Below the pieces are notes generated by a model, which saw only the letters and a list, made by a program, of their open reading frames with translations, was not told the DNA's origin and searched no databases. A stretch of DNA of 64,000 bases from Muscardinus avellanarius (lineage: Eukaryota; Chordata; Mammalia; Rodentia; Gliridae): NCBI GenBank assembly GCA_963383645.1, contig OY726563.1, positions 34,130,331 through 34,194,330 on the forward strand, in the 5' to 3' direction. Positions 40,828 through 52,218 of the stretch are shown piece after piece; positions within the stretch are counted from its first letter, which is position 1; each line of letters begins with the position of its first letter. A program made the translations under genes and the position numbers.

Positions 40828-41531
40828 AAATGAAATTTTTTAAATTTCTACAAGTAACAAGTGTCTTAAAAGTGAACGTCTTCCTTCGGAGAAAGGTAGT
40901 TTTGTCTCTATTATTGAGTTACAGGTTTTAAATAATTCTCAAAAGATGAAGCGCGTGGCATACTTAGACTAGCTCCGTGTTTCCCCCTCGGCCCTGGAAT
41001 CTTCAGAATCAAGTTGGCTACATGATGATTTCTCTATTACGACTTGGGAGAAATTCATCAGACAGTTGTGTCTTCAAAAGGCCTCATTTTGTGCCATTGC
41101 ACGTGGACGGCCGTCTGGCTTGGCCCACACTCTCTTCTTTCCCTGAGGACTCGGTAGGCATTGCTCTCCTGTCTCTCAAAGCCCAATGCTGTTATGGAAA
41201 GGTTGGAAGCCAGACAAAAGTTTCCCCCATTTACAAGCGAGTTGGTTAATTCACAATGATTCTCAGAGGATTCTTTATCTCTGAAGTCCAGTGTCTGTCA
41301 AGAGGCTTACTGAATTGAATTGTTCCATGGTGATTGTCCCTAGGATACGATAGTTCCTCCATGTTATCAATTCAAGTCTGGTTATTAGAAGCACTCTTGC
41401 ATTATATATTTGAACATTTTGTTAATGTGGCCAGAATGTCATCCATTCTCTATTCAGAAACACCAATCCTGTATATGGCGGATCGCCTTTGTTCTCTATA
41501 CCTGTCAGCTTCTCTTGTTTCAAACTTTTTA
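40828..41531. other. unassigned low-repeat stretch
   Basis: About 700 bp without a SINE. Frames at 40977-41249 (90 codons) and 41334-41558 (74 codons) have no recognisable domain. The latter runs into a SINE. Confidence 0.4.
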
Positions 41532-41919
41532 TTTTGTGTGTGTGGTACTGGGGATTGAATTCAGAGGAATTCTACCTCCAAGCTACACCCCCAGTCCTAT
41601 TTTATTTTTTAATTATTATTATTATTTTTTTGGTGTTACTGTACTGGGGATGGAACCCAGGGGCCCTCTACCTCTGGGCTACACTCCCAGACCTATTTTA
41701 TATTTTATTTGGAAACAGGGTCTCTTAAACCAGCTGAGGCTGGCTTCGAACCTGCACGATTCTCCTGTCTCAGCCTCCCAAGTGCCAGCACGCCCGGCAT
41801 ATTTTTTAATTTTTCAAACAGAGTATTGCTAAGTTGCTGAGGCTGGCCTCAAACCTGTGATTCTCTTGTCTCAGTCTCCAGAGTACTGGGATTAACAGGC
41901 ATGTGCCACCACACCTCAC
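41532..41919 (-). mobile_element. SINE nested in a SINE linker
   Basis: Outer right monomer at 41532-41608, inner type 2b-like dimer at 41612-41798, and outer left monomer at 41800-41919. Confidence 0.88.
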
Positions 41920-41950
41920 ATCTTTTCAAGCTTTTAAAAACTGTTTGTTA

Positions 41951-42145
41951 GCCAGGTGTGGTGGCGCACGCTTATAATCTCAGCATTTAGGAGGCTGAGA
42001 CAGTAGGATTGCAGTGCGTGGACGGTCTCAGCTACTTAGTGAGGCCCTTTGTGAACTCAGTGAGACCCTGTTTCAAAATAAAGAATAAAAAATAGGGCTG
42101 GGGGTGTCACTCGGAGGAGAGTGCCGTTGGGTTCCATCCCCCCAA
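41951..42145 (+). mobile_element. B1-dID SINE type 1, tail-less
   Basis: GCCAGGTGTGG to GTTCCATCCCCCC. CTGTTTGTTA/TTGTTTGTTA flanks. Confidence 0.9.
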
Positions 42146-42340
42146 ATTGTTTGTTATATTCTCATTCATTTGTTCACTTTCTCAATGGCTGTTGTGTTTT
42201 GGTGAGTTTTTGGTGGGTTTTTTTTTTTTCAGTATCACTTTTTCTTTTTCCCGTTTCTAATATGGCCTTCATTTCTCCTTCATTTTTGTGACTTCTTTAT
42301 TTTTTTCTTGAGCTCTGCTAGAGCATATTCATTTATTTAC
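42146..42340 (-). mobile_element. possible ancient LINE-1 (reverse)
   Basis: TCATTTGTTCACTTTCTC, GGCCTTCATTTCTCC and TTCTTGAGCTCTGC have the feel of a reverse ancient L1 5' part. Pieces may continue at 42631-42745 and 43203-43370. Confidence 0.35.
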
Positions 42341-42346
42341 TTATTT

Positions 42347-42630
42347 GTTTATTGGGGTACTAGAGATTAAATCTAGGGGCATTCTACCTTATATACACAC
42401 CTCCAACCCCATTTTCTTTTTTTCTTTTTGAGGTACTGGGGATGGAACCCAGGGCCATTCTACCTCTGACCTACACTACCAGACCTACTTTTTATTTTTT
42501 ATTTGGAAACAGGGTCTCATCGGTCACTGAGAGTCTCACTAAGTGGCTAAGGCTGGCCTCAAACCTGTGATCCTTCTTTCCCAGCCTCCCAAGGACTGGG
42601 ATTACAATTATGTGCCATCATACCCACCTT
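42347..42630 (-). mobile_element. SINE right monomer and adjacent full SINE
   Basis: Right monomer only at 42347-42416 and a full reverse dimer at 42419-42630. No outer left monomer remains. Confidence 0.85.
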
Positions 42631-42745
42631 TCCAGCTCATTTAAACATCTCCTTTATCTTGTTATTTCTTTCTTGAGGTGCTGGGTCTCCATTTAAGCTC
42701 CTGGTTACTGGTTTTCATGGAGTTTGTTTTGTTTTGTGTTTTTGG

Positions 42746-43202
42746 TTTTTTTTTTTTTTTTTTTTTTTTGCAGTACTGGGGATTTGTGGATTAAATCCAC
42801 AAGCATTCTACCTCTGAGCCATATCCCCAGGCCTAGTTTTTATTATTTATTTATTTATTTATTTATTTATTGTGGTACTGGGGGGTGGAACCCACGGGCA
42901 TTCTACCTCTAAGCTACAGTCTCAGCCGTATTTTTTATTCTTTATTTTGGAACAGTCTCACTGAGTTACAAAGGGCCTCATTAGCTGAGGCTGTCCTTGA
43001 ACCATGATCCTTCTGTCTCAGCCTCCCAAATGCTTGGATTACCAGTGTGCACCACCACGCCCACCTATTTTTCATTTTGAAACAGGGTCTTGCTAAGTTG
43101 CAGAGGTCCTCACTAAGTAGCTGAAGCTGGCCACGAACCTGGAATCCTCCTGTCTCAGCCTCCCAAGCGCTGAGATTACAAGTGTGAGCCATCACACCCG
43201 GC
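42746..43202 (-). mobile_element. SINE nested in a SINE linker
   Basis: Outer right monomer at 42746-42841, inner type 1 dimer with (TTTA)n tail at 42842-43066, and outer left monomer at 43067-43202. Confidence 0.9.
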
Positions 43203-43919
43203 CTCCCGAAGTGTTTTTGCATCCCTATAGAAATCTTTGGTCAATGTTTTCATTGTTTTCCATGGAAAAAGGCTTCTAGTGTATGTGTGCTCTCTGGCCT
43301 CCTCCTGACTGTGTTCCTTTATTTTTATTTTGTACGGATCCTGTATTTATTTGTTATTATAACTAGTAGTTCTGTGATCAGTGATCCTCCTAGATCAGCT
43401 CTTTGTAAAGGTAGAAGGGTTCAGAACCCTCCTGAAGTACAAGGCAGTGTGTGGGAGTGTAGCCGGGTAGGCTTTTCTTCTCCTCAACCAATAATGGAAA
43501 ACGGGTGCCAGTCTGGTCATAGTCTTAATGTTCTTTCCACCCTACCACAGCCACAGGCTGCCTCCTGCGAAAGTGGCTTGTCATTTCCCAGCATGCCCCA
43601 CTTCTGCTGCCACCTCTGCGGCCAGCCTGTGCCCCTGTGTCACCCTGGGGCAAGTCAGTTAGGACTGATTTTAGCCCACAGTGATGTGCCACTACCCTCG
43701 AGGATTCTGGTAATGTGACTGGCATCCTTTCTGAGACCCCTCCCTTACTCTACCCCTACCCCCACTGTGCTAAGCAGCTTGCCCACGTGCCCTGTGCTTT
43801 CTGGCTATGGCTGCCTCCTACACTCGCTGAAGGTGTAGCTTCTGGTTTCATTCTTTTTGTTGTATCTGGTGGCTTATAGAGGAGAGAACACAAAGATGAT
43901 AATTAAGACTGTGTTCTCC
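43203..43919. other. unassigned stretch
   Basis: About 720 bp. The first 170 bp may be reverse L1. 43371-43919 is moderately GC-rich with a 143-codon + strand frame of no recognisable family. Confidence 0.4.
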
Positions 43920-44123
43920 GGCCAGGCATGGTAGTACACTCCTGTAATCCCAGTACTTGGAAGACTGACACTGGTGGATCACAGGTTTGTGGCCAACCTC
44001 AAAAATTTAGCAAGACCCTCAGCAACGTAGTGATACCCCATTTCAAAATGAAAAATAAAAAGGGCTGGGGGTGTAGCTCAGAGGTAGTATACCCCCGAGT
44101 TCAATTCCCAGTGCCAAAAAAAT
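43920..44123 (+). mobile_element. B1-dID SINE
   Basis: GGCCAGGCATGGTAG to CCCAGTGCCAAAAAAAT. Confidence 0.9.
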
Positions 44124-44149
44124 AAGGGGGTCTCTATTCTCTGGAGTAA

Positions 44150-44345
44150 GGCAGACCTGTGTTTGAATCCAGGCTCTTCTACTCATCTGCGAGGTAATCT
44201 TAGATAAGTTTTGAAACCAATTTAGTCTTCAGTGATAGGATAATAATATTTATCCTAAAATGATGCCAAGAGGATTCAGTGGTATAAATACCAGTGCCTT
44301 TTTCTCTGCTGAGCTCATAATAAGCTCTCACTATATGTTAGCTTT
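44150..44345 (+). mobile_element. MIR
   Basis: CAGACCTGTGTTTGAATCC, GGCTCTTCTACTCATC, GTCTTCAGTGATAGG, AATAATATTTATCC and GCTCATAATAAGCTC follow the whole MIR order. Confidence 0.8.
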
Positions 44346-44686
44346 TTTTTTTTCAGGTCTAGGGATGGAACCCAGGGGCATTCAACCTCTGAGCTACACC
44401 CCCTGCCTTATTTTTTATTCTTTATTTTGAAACAGGGTCTCACTGAGTTGCAGAGGGCCTCAGTAAGTAGCTGAGGCTGTCCGCGAATGGTGATCCTCCA
44501 GGTCTCAGCCTCCCGAATGCTGGGATTACAAGCGTGCGCCACCATGCCCGGCTTTTATTCTTTATTTTGAAAAAGGGTCTCATGAGTTGCAAAGGGCCTC
44601 ACTAAGTAGTAGCTGACGCTGTCCGCGAACCGAGATCCTTCTGTCTCAGCCTCCCAAATGCTGGGATTACAAGACTGCACCATCAT
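44346..44686 (-). mobile_element. full SINE plus outer left monomer (reverse)
   Basis: Full type 1 dimer at 44346-44553 followed by a second left monomer at 44554-44686 whose head faces the next, opposite SINE. Confidence 0.88.
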
Positions 44687-45042
44687 GGCGCACGTTTGTA
44701 ATCCCAGCATTTGGGAGGCTGAGGCAGGAGGATCACATTTCGTGGCCAGCCTCAGCTACTTAGGCCCTCTGCAACTCAGTGAGACCCTGTTTCAAAAATA
44801 AAGAAGAAAAAATAGGGCTGGAGCCAGACGTGGTGGCGCACGCTTGTAATCCCAGCATTTGGGAGGCTGAGATTGGAGGATCACGGTTTGCAGACAGCCT
44901 CAGCTACTTAAGCCCTTTGCAATTTAGTGAGATCCTGTTTCAAAATAAAGAACCAGACCCGCCCCCCCCAAAAAAAATAGGGCTGGGGGTGTAGCTTGGA
45001 GGTAGAATGCCCTTGCCTTCCACCTCTAGTACCGCAAAAATA
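44687..45042 (+). mobile_element. SINE left half carrying a nested SINE
   Basis: Outer left monomer at 44690-44815, ending in its right-monomer start (ATAGGGCTGGA). Inner dimer at 44823-45042 has a C-rich insert (ACCCGCCCCCCCC) in its linker. Confidence 0.85.
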
Positions 45043-45628
45043 ATTAAATTACTATTAGTCCAATAACTATTAAAGAAACTAAACTCATAGCTAAATATTT
45101 TTGAAAAAGCAAAGCTCTATGTCCAAGTAGTTTCAATGGCAAATTCTACCAAACATTTAAAGAATGAATAATACTAATTCTACACACTGTCTTCCAGAAA
45201 GCAGAAGAAAATATCCCCTAACTTATCATATTAGGGAAGTGTTACTATGATACCAACACCATAAATAGCCATTACACGGAAAGAAAATGACAGATTATTA
45301 TCCTGTTTGGCCAAGAATACAGACATTGGCAAACCACTCTAGCAATACTTAAAGAGAATAATATCCTGTAACCAAGTGGGATTTATTGCAGAAATACAAG
45401 GCTCATTCAACGCACAAAAATCAATGGCATCCATCATATAAACAGGCTATTGAAAAAAGCCACATGATCATATCACATGATGCAGAGAACCATTTTGCAA
45501 GAATATCATCCATCCATGAAAAATCAAAAACTCTCAGCAGACTAAGAGCACAAAGAAACTTTCTTAAGTTAATGAAATGTATCTATGGAAAAAATTATAG
45601 CAACCATCTTTTGTGTGTTGTATATAGG

Positions 45629-45629
45629 A

Positions 45630-45669
<40 letters not shown>

Positions 45670-45845
45670 ATGTGTTTGTGACTAGGAATGAACCCAGGGG
45701 TGCTCTACCTTCGAGCCATACCCCCACCCTATTTTAGTTTTATTTTGAAACAGATCCAGTTGCTGAGTCTGGCTTCCACCCTACAATCCTCTTGTCTCAG
45801 CATCCCAAGTCCTGGGATCACAGATATGGGCCATCTCACCCAGCT
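45629..45845 (-). mobile_element. B1-dID SINE with (GT)n tail
   Basis: (GT)n at 45631-45668 leads into ACTAGGAATGAACCCAGG and ends CATCTCACCCAGC. Confidence 0.88.
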
Positions 45846-45977
45846 AACACACATAATTTTTAATGAGGATTGAATGCCGTCCTTTTTAAATTGGAAAGAA
45901 GGCAAAGAAATATACTATCTAAGTTTCATACTGGAAGCCCTTGACAGTGCAATAAAGCAAGAAAAAGAAAGAAAATT

Positions 45978-46200
45978 GCCGGGTGTGGTGGTGCACACTT
46001 GTAATCCCAGTACTTGGGAGGCTGAGACAGGAGGATCGTGGTTCTCGAAAAGCCTCGGCTACCTAGTGAGGTCCTCTGTAACTTACTGAGACCCTGTTTC
46101 AAAATAAAGAATAAACAATAAGGCAGGAGGTGTAGCTCGGAGGTCAAAAGCCCCAGAGTTCCATCCTCAGACCTGCAAAAAAAAAAAAAAGAGAGAGAGA
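45978..46200 (+). mobile_element. B1-dID SINE type 1
   Basis: GCCGGGTGTGGTGGTGCAC to AGACCTGC plus A14 and (GA)n. Confidence 0.92.
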
Positions 46201-46603
46201 AATAAAATGTATACATATTGAAAAGCATGAAATAAAACTCTTCTTATTCACAGGCAACATAATTGTCCATGGGGAAGATCTCTAGAAATCCACAAAAAGT
46301 TCTAGGTCTAATAAGGGAGTTTAGCAAGGTCACAGGATATTAGGTCAGCACATATTATTTCTATATTCTGTACTAATAATTTTGAAATCAAGTTTTTATA
46401 CACTAGCAATTTGGAAACCCAAAAAATGTTTAAATATCATTTATATAGCTCCAAAAAGGAAGTATCTAGGTACAAATCTAAAAATATGTATAGGATCAGT
46501 ATGCTAAAAATATAAAAAGCTGATGAAAGAATTGAAAATGTAAATAAATGAAGATATATACAGTGTTTATGTATTAGAGAACTCAATATAGAAAAGATGT
46601 TAG

Positions 46604-46788
46604 TTCCCGCTCATGGTATCTCACACCTGTAATCTCAGTACTTGGGAGGATAACACAGGATGACCACGGGTTCAAAGCTAGCCTCAGGAATTTAGAAAGA
46701 CCCTGTTTCAAAAAAAAATAGAACTAGAGGTGTAGCTCAGAGGTAGAATGCCACTGGGGACAAAACCAAAGAAAAGAAAAGAAAAGAA
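46604..46788 (+). mobile_element. B1-dID SINE, 3' end lost
   Basis: The right monomer stops after GAATGCCACTGGGG, followed by (AAAAG)n. Confidence 0.82.
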
Positions 46789-46958
46789 ATGCACATTCCC
46801 CCAGAATCATCTGTACTGATGTCACATAATTTCAATCAAAATCCAAGCAGAATGGATTTTTTTAAAGATGTATACAAGCTGATTCTAAAATTCAAAGGCA
46901 AAGGAATGAGGGTACCTAAAAGCAATTTTAGAAAAGAAGGATAAAAAGAATCTAAAAA

Positions 46959-47137
46959 CCAGGTGTAATGCACGCCTGTGATCCCAGGATTTGGGAAGCT
47001 GAGGCAGGAGGATTACAGGTTGGAGGCTAACTTCAGCAACTTTGCAAAGCACTCAGCAACTTAAATTAAAAAATAAGGCTTGGGATGTAGCTCAGTGGTA
47101 GAATGCCCCTGAGTTCAATCTCAAGTAATACGTGCAT

Positions 47138-47179
<42 letters not shown>
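46959..47179 (+). mobile_element. old B1-dID SINE with (CA)n tail
   Basis: ACCAGGTGTAATGCACGCC to TCTCAAGTAATACGTGC then (CA)n at 47133-47178. Confidence 0.85.
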
Positions 47180-47181
<2 letters not shown>

Positions 47182-47383
47182 AAATATATAGGAGGTATAT
47201 ACTGACTTTTAAGTCTTACTATATAGTTTCAGTAATCAAAACCACACCTTATCAAAATTAAAACCTCTTTCTCTATGAAAGAATCTATTGAGAGGATAAA
47301 AAGATAATATAGCCACAGAAAAGTATTTGCAAACCACATATCTGAGAATGGATTCCTATATAGAATATATAAAGAACACTCAA

Positions 47384-47592
47384 GGCGCACACTTGTAATT
47401 CTAGTATTCGGGAAGCTGAGACTGGAGGATCACGGTTCTTGGCCAGCCTCAGCTACTTAGTGAGGCCCTCTGCAACTTAGTGAGACTCTGTTTCAAAATA
47501 AAGAATAAAAAATAGGGCAGTGGGTATAGCTTGGAGGTCAAATGTCCCTGGGTTCCATCCCCAGACCCCCCCCCCAAACACACACAAAAAAA
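47384..47592 (+). mobile_element. B1-dID SINE with C-run at the 3' end
   Basis: Head missing; the copy ends CCCCAGACCCCCCCCCCAAAC instead of PyAGTACCGC plus A. GAACACTCA/AACATTCA flanks. Confidence 0.88.
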
Positions 47593-47627
47593 CATTCAAA
47601 ACTCAGTAATTTAAAAATATATTAGAG

Positions 47628-47787
47628 CAGGGCATGGTGGCACACACCTGTAATCCCAGCACTTGCAGATTTGAGGCAGGCTTTAGCAAGCTATCAAGAT
47701 CTTATTTAAAATAAAAAATAGAACGGGGGGTCATAGCTCATAAGCAGAATGACCCTGAATTCAATTCCCAGTACCACCACAATAAAA
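47628..47787 (+). mobile_element. old B1-dID SINE, internally shortened
   Basis: GGGCATGGTGGCACACACC to CCCAGTACCACCAC. Confidence 0.82.
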
Positions 47788-47840
47788 ATTAGAAAATGTT
47801 CAAAATATAATTAGGATTTTACCCAAGAAGATGTATGTAT

Positions 47841-48047
47841 GACTGGGCGTGGTGGCGCACGCTTGTAATCCCAGCATCTGGTAGGCTGAGACCAGAGGAT
47901 CACAGTTTGCAGACAGCCTCAGCTACTTAGCGAGGCCCTTCGCAACTCAGTGAGACCCTGTTTCAAAAATAAAATAATAAAAATAAAAATAGGGCTGGGG
48001 GTGTAGCTCAGAGGCACAATGCCCCTGGGTTCCATCCCCAGTACCAC

Positions 48048-48095
<48 letters not shown>

Positions 48096-48336
48096 GCTGG
48101 GCGTGGTGGCACATGCTTGTAATCCCAAACTGAGATCGGAGGATCATGGTTGGAGGACAGCCTCAGGTGATTAGTGAGGCCCTTTGCAACTCAGTAAGAC
48201 CCTGTTTCAAAATAAAGAATAAAAAATAGGGCAGGGAGTATAGTTCAGAAGTTGAATGCCCTTGGGTTCCATCCCCAGACTTGCAAAAACAAAAAATGTA
48301 TGTATGTATGTATGTATGTATGTATGTATGTATGTA
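47841..48336 (+). mobile_element. two adjacent B1-dID SINEs with repeat tails
   Basis: First dimer at 47841-48045 with an (AAT)n tail to 48093. Second dimer at 48096-48295 has a partial head deletion and a (TATG)n tail to 48336. GATGTATGTATG occurs before the first copy as part of the L1 target. Confidence 0.9.
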
Positions 48337-48608
48337 TATGGCAAATATACACATAAGATGTTCAATATCATTAGCTATTAGGAAAATGCCTAATTAAATC
48401 CCAATGTGATGCTCCACATTCCTATTAGAATGGCTAAAAAAAAAATGCACAGACAATAGCAGTGCCATCAAGGATGTAACACAGCTGGAATTTTCACACT
48501 GTTGGGAAGAATGCAAAATGGTATAGATGCTCTGGAAAATAGTGTGGCTGTTTCTTAAAAAGTGATGCTTATGTCGTAATAATCCCATTCTAAGTATTTA
48601 CCCTATAG

Positions 48609-48785
48609 CAGGGCCACTCAACTAAGACAAGCAGGCTGAATCAGACCAATGATCTGATTTTGTAGGACCTGCAGGCTAGACATGTTTTTAACATTTTTTA
48701 AAAAGTGTTAAAAAAAAAAGACAGACTACAAGTGACCCATGAGGCCTATTTATTCTCTGACCTTTTACCAAAAAAAAAAAAAAGA
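48609..48785 (+). mobile_element. hAT-like DNA transposon fossil in L1
   Basis: CCACTCAACTAAGACAAGC, TTTGTAGGACCTGCAGGC, CATGTTTTTAACATTTTT and CTGACCTTTTACCAAAAA resemble a widespread ancient non-autonomous mammalian DNA element. L1 text is interrupted across it (CTATAGC to AGAGAAATGGAG). Family name not certain. Confidence 0.45.
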
Positions 48786-48837
48786 CTACCTCTATCTACA
48801 CTAGAGAAATGGAGACTCAATTTCACATGCAGATTGT

Positions 48838-49057
48838 GTATGTATGTGTGTGTGTAATAGTGAGGATTGAACCCAGGGGCACTGAACCTCTGAGCTACAA
48901 CTCCCAGCCCGATTTTATTTTTTAATTTTGGAACAGGGAGGGTCTCACTAATTTGCTGAGGGCCTTGCTAGACTACTGAGGCTGCCCTCGAACCTGTGAT
49001 CCTCCTGCCTCATTCTCCATGTACTGGGATAGCACACGTGTACCATTACACCCGGCC
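48838..49057 (-). mobile_element. B1-dID SINE in L1
   Basis: ATAGTGAGGATTGAACCC to CATTACACCCGGC, with a (TG)n-like tail. Confidence 0.9.
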
Positions 49058-49190
49058 TGTACATGAATTTTTATATCCCCTCTATTGCTTTTGTCCCAAA
49101 CCAGAAGCAACTCAATGTTCTTCGGTTGGTGAAATGACAAAGAAACAGTAAGTAATATAAAAGGAAAGAAAATGAAATTTTAAATTGAGT

Positions 49191-49825
49191 TGACCGAGGT
49201 AATAAGAACAAAACAAAGACAAGAATGCTGGGGCCATTCTGGGTCAAGGAAGGCTGGTTACTAACCTCGGTCATGTCACCCATTCCTGGGGAGACTGTAC
49301 TGTAAAATGTCACGTATGCCAGCAAAAGAAAATTCTGCGGGGGTTAGGTGGCGAATGTCATGATCTGGAAGCAGATACTGTTCTTCTGCAAAATCAAAGC
49401 CCCTGGAAGGTCGTTACTAATCAAGCCATTTTGAGCTTCATTGAGAATTTGGCACAGGTTGGAGCAGAGGGATGCAAGTCACTCCCAGAGGGCATCGATA
49501 CTGATTTCAGTTTTCCTAGCCAGTGCCTCAAGTGTCCACGCACACGGGCAGTGCCGCAGGGAGCTGGTTTCTCTTGGGCAAGCCTATCTCAGACCTCACA
49601 TGCTCAGGTACTTGTGTTAGTGCAGCCCTGCAGGAATACATACTCTAATCCTACCTCCAGATGGTGGTGGTGATGAAGAATAACTTGAATCCCTCTGTCC
49701 AATTAAGGACTTTCCAGTCAGGTCTTGCAAACCAATGTGTTCTTTGCCATCTAAAGGTATCTCATCACCTAGGCTCTTGGAGACTGTTTTAAAGTCAGTT
49801 GAACAACAGGGAAATATACCAAGCA
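49191..49825. other. unassigned stretch with a small inverted repeat
   Basis: About 635 bp. GACCGAGGT at 49192-49200 and its complement ACCTCGGTC at 49264-49272 face each other across 63 bp. No family or gene is recognised. Confidence 0.4.
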
Positions 49826-49892
49826 ATGTGTGCATGTATGAATGTACCACTTTGAATCTCATTATGATGTATAATTACAATGTACCAATAAA
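49826..49892 (+). mobile_element. LINE-1 3' terminus
   Basis: ATTATGATGTATAATTACAATG then TACCAATAAAAG, the shared L1 3' terminus. Only ~67 bp. Confidence 0.75.
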
Positions 49893-50046
49893 AGTTTTTT
49901 TTTGTGTGTGGTACTAGAGATTGAACCCAGGGGCATCTACCTCCAAGCTACACCCCCAGTCCTATTTTTACTCTTTATTTTGAAACAAGGTCTCACTAAA
50001 TTACAGGGGGGCTCACTAATTAAAAGCCTGAGCCACCATGCCTGGT
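49893..50046 (-). mobile_element. B1-dID SINE with deletion, with TSD
   Basis: AATAAAAGT flanks both sides, so it inserted into the L1 poly(A) region. The left monomer is shortened (CTCACTAATTAAAAGCC). Confidence 0.88.
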
Positions 50047-50084
50047 TAATAAAAGTATTTTTTAAAAGGTTAGTTTATAAAGTA

Positions 50085-50322
50085 AGGACAGTGGCATACC
50101 TGTAATCCCAGGATGTGGGAGGCTGAGACAGGAGGATTGCAGGTTCAGCCTCAGCAATTTAGCCCATTTAAAAAGAAATAGGGCTGGAACCAGGTATGGT
50201 GGCACACACCTGTATTCCCAGTACTTGGGGGGCAGAGACAGGAGGATCTCAGGTTTGAGAATAGCCTAAACAACCTAGGCCCTCAGCAACCTAGTAAGAC
50301 TCTGTTTTCTTAAAAAAAAAAG
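50085..50322 (+). mobile_element. SINE left half with nested left monomer
   Basis: Outer left part at 50085-50186 stops at AATAGGGCTGGA. A second left monomer at 50188-50322 ends in A10. No right monomers are found. Confidence 0.8.
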
Positions 50323-50984
50323 TGGGGGTCTGCTGGTAATGCTAGGCCCCCCAGTGCCCCATCCAAGTAAAGTTAGTTGATAAGAGAACCAAAAAGGGGG
50401 AGAAACCCTTATCATGCATGTCAGAGTCTGATATATACTCTTTCCAACATGCCTATCAAGAGAAAATAAATGTACTTTCTTTGATATCCACCTAACTGCA
50501 AGGGAGGCAGGGAAATACAGTCTGGTGATATTCCCAGGGAGAGACGTGAAAGGTTTCAGTATTGTATTGTAGTGGACAGTGTGGAGGATGAGTTGGAGAG
50601 AAGTCACTTGAACTACTGTCTCGACATTAACTCAGGATGACAAGACTCCGACCTCACCTTGTATGGTACTTAGGTGCACCAGGAAGCAGATGCTAAGACA
50701 GTTAGAGGGAAGAATTTCTTGGTAGGTAATTCCCATGAAAGATAAAAATGGGAGAATGGCAGACTGGGGAGGGCCAGCCTCAGACTGCCCTCACATTAGC
50801 AAAGTCTGAGCTAAGGCAATGGGCCCTCCAGAGCACAGCCTGCTCCTCAGAGGAGTTCTGATGGCCAGGGTGCTGATGGGTGTTGATGGCCAGGGCCAAG
50901 TTCCCACGACAAGGTCATTGTCTGGGGGCTACCAAAAAAGAGCACAGCCTTGGCTCCAAAGCTGAAGCCGAGCAATATCAGCAA
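50323..50984. other. unassigned; right part possibly a reverse LTR
   Basis: 50656-50984 (CAGGAAGCAGATGCTAAGAC, GGGAGAATGGCAGACTGGG) looks like an old reverse LTR that I cannot name. GATGGCCAGGG repeats at 50859 and 50886. Confidence 0.3.
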
Positions 50985-51795
50985 CATGGTAGAACATGAA
51001 GCCCCAGATTCTCTTTTCTTCCATGGAGCCCCCAACTCTTCAACAATACATATACCGATTCCTTCCAGGATCAAGCCAGAAACCAGCTAAGAGGCTGCCC
51101 CCCCTCCCCCATGAGCACGCAACCAGCCGCACCAAAGTTGGCTGGAAAATTCGCGGCACCCTCTCGCCACAGTCCCTTTCCCCAGCACTGCACTAAGATT
51201 GAGAAGAAACTCCCAGCTTGGCCCTGGGAAAGGAAAGAGAGGACTGGTCAGAGGTCAAAGCTTCTGACGTTTCTGGGGTCAGGGGCTGCCTGCAGGACTG
51301 GCTGAGGGCTGGCCTGTCTCTGGATGCTGACATGGTTTGGCATGCCTCGGATTCCTGGGGGCTGCTGAGAACTGGGAAGGACTAGACAGCAAGCTGTTGC
51401 TCCAGGGGAGCCCCTGCCCACAGAGCAGCCAGAGGCCTGCAGTTTAGCAGCCTCTCCCTGGGGGGAAGGAGAAGAGCGGAGGAGTCAGACATTGTCGACA
51501 TTGTCCTTGGTTCAGGAGCTGCCTGAGGGATCGATTTGTCTCATCTTCTCTGAGCACAGACAGGACCCAGCATACTCTAGATGCCTGGTGGGGCGGGGGC
51601 GGATGACAACTAAGTCAGGCTGGACAGTGAGCTGCCTGGCCAGAGGGCCATCAGCTCCGGGCTTCCCCTGTGGACCAAGTGTCTAGCCTTCCAGCTTTCC
51701 AAAACCTGTTTTTGGTCTTGCTAATCTTTGAACATGGTCAGGACTCAGCAGATTCTAGATGCCTGGGGCTTCTGAGAGTCCAAAAGAGCAGTGCG
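50985..51795 (+). mobile_element. ancient LINE-1 5' UTR
   Basis: It starts ACATGGTAGAACATGAAGCCCC, similar to an L1 5' end. GC-rich sequence follows, with imperfect repeats of TCTAGATGCCTGG spaced ~178 bp apart (about 51576 and 51754). ORF2 endonuclease text follows at 51994, with ORF1 missing. Confidence 0.55.
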
Positions 51796-51993
51796 AGCAG
51801 GGTGCGGTGGCACACGCTTGTAATCCCAGCATTTGGGAGGCTGAGACAGGAGGATCTCAGGTTCACGGACAGACTCAGCTACTTAGCCCTTTGCAACTGA
51901 GACCCTGTTTCAAAATAAAGAATAAAAAATAGGGCTGGAGGTGTAGCTTGGAGGTAGAATGCCCCTGGGTTCCAGCCCCATACAAATAAAATA
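51796..51993 (+). mobile_element. B1-dID SINE type 1 with TSD
   Basis: AAGAGCAGTGCG/AAGAGTAGTGTG flanks. Ends CCAGCCCCATAC. Confidence 0.9.
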
Positions 51994-52218
51994 AGAGTAG
52001 TGTGACATGCTGCGGGGCCTGGAGACCACAGTCAGACTGATGGCAAAAAGCTGGAAAAAGATTCCACACACAGGGGAACCAGGAGAAAGCAGGGGCTGCT
52101 GTAGTCATACCAGACAGAATAAGTAAAAAAGATGTCACAAGAGACAAAGAAGGACATAATATAATGATTAGAGTATCATTTCACCAGGAATAGGTAACAA
52201 TTATAAATACGTATAAAA

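Larger units (their letters stand above)
45043..49190 (+). mobile_element. ancient LINE-1: RT region to 3' UTR, heavily interrupted
   Basis: Segments at 45043-45628 (GGCAAATTCTACCAAACATTTAAAG, GTGGGATTTATTGCAG), 45846-45977, 46200-46603, 46789-46958, 47180-47383, 48340-48608 (ACTGTTGGGAAGAATGC) and 49060-49190 (CAGAAGCAACTCAATGTTC) follow ORF2 RT to 3' UTR order. Frames are lost. About eight SINEs and one DNA-transposon-like piece interrupt it. Confidence 0.8.
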
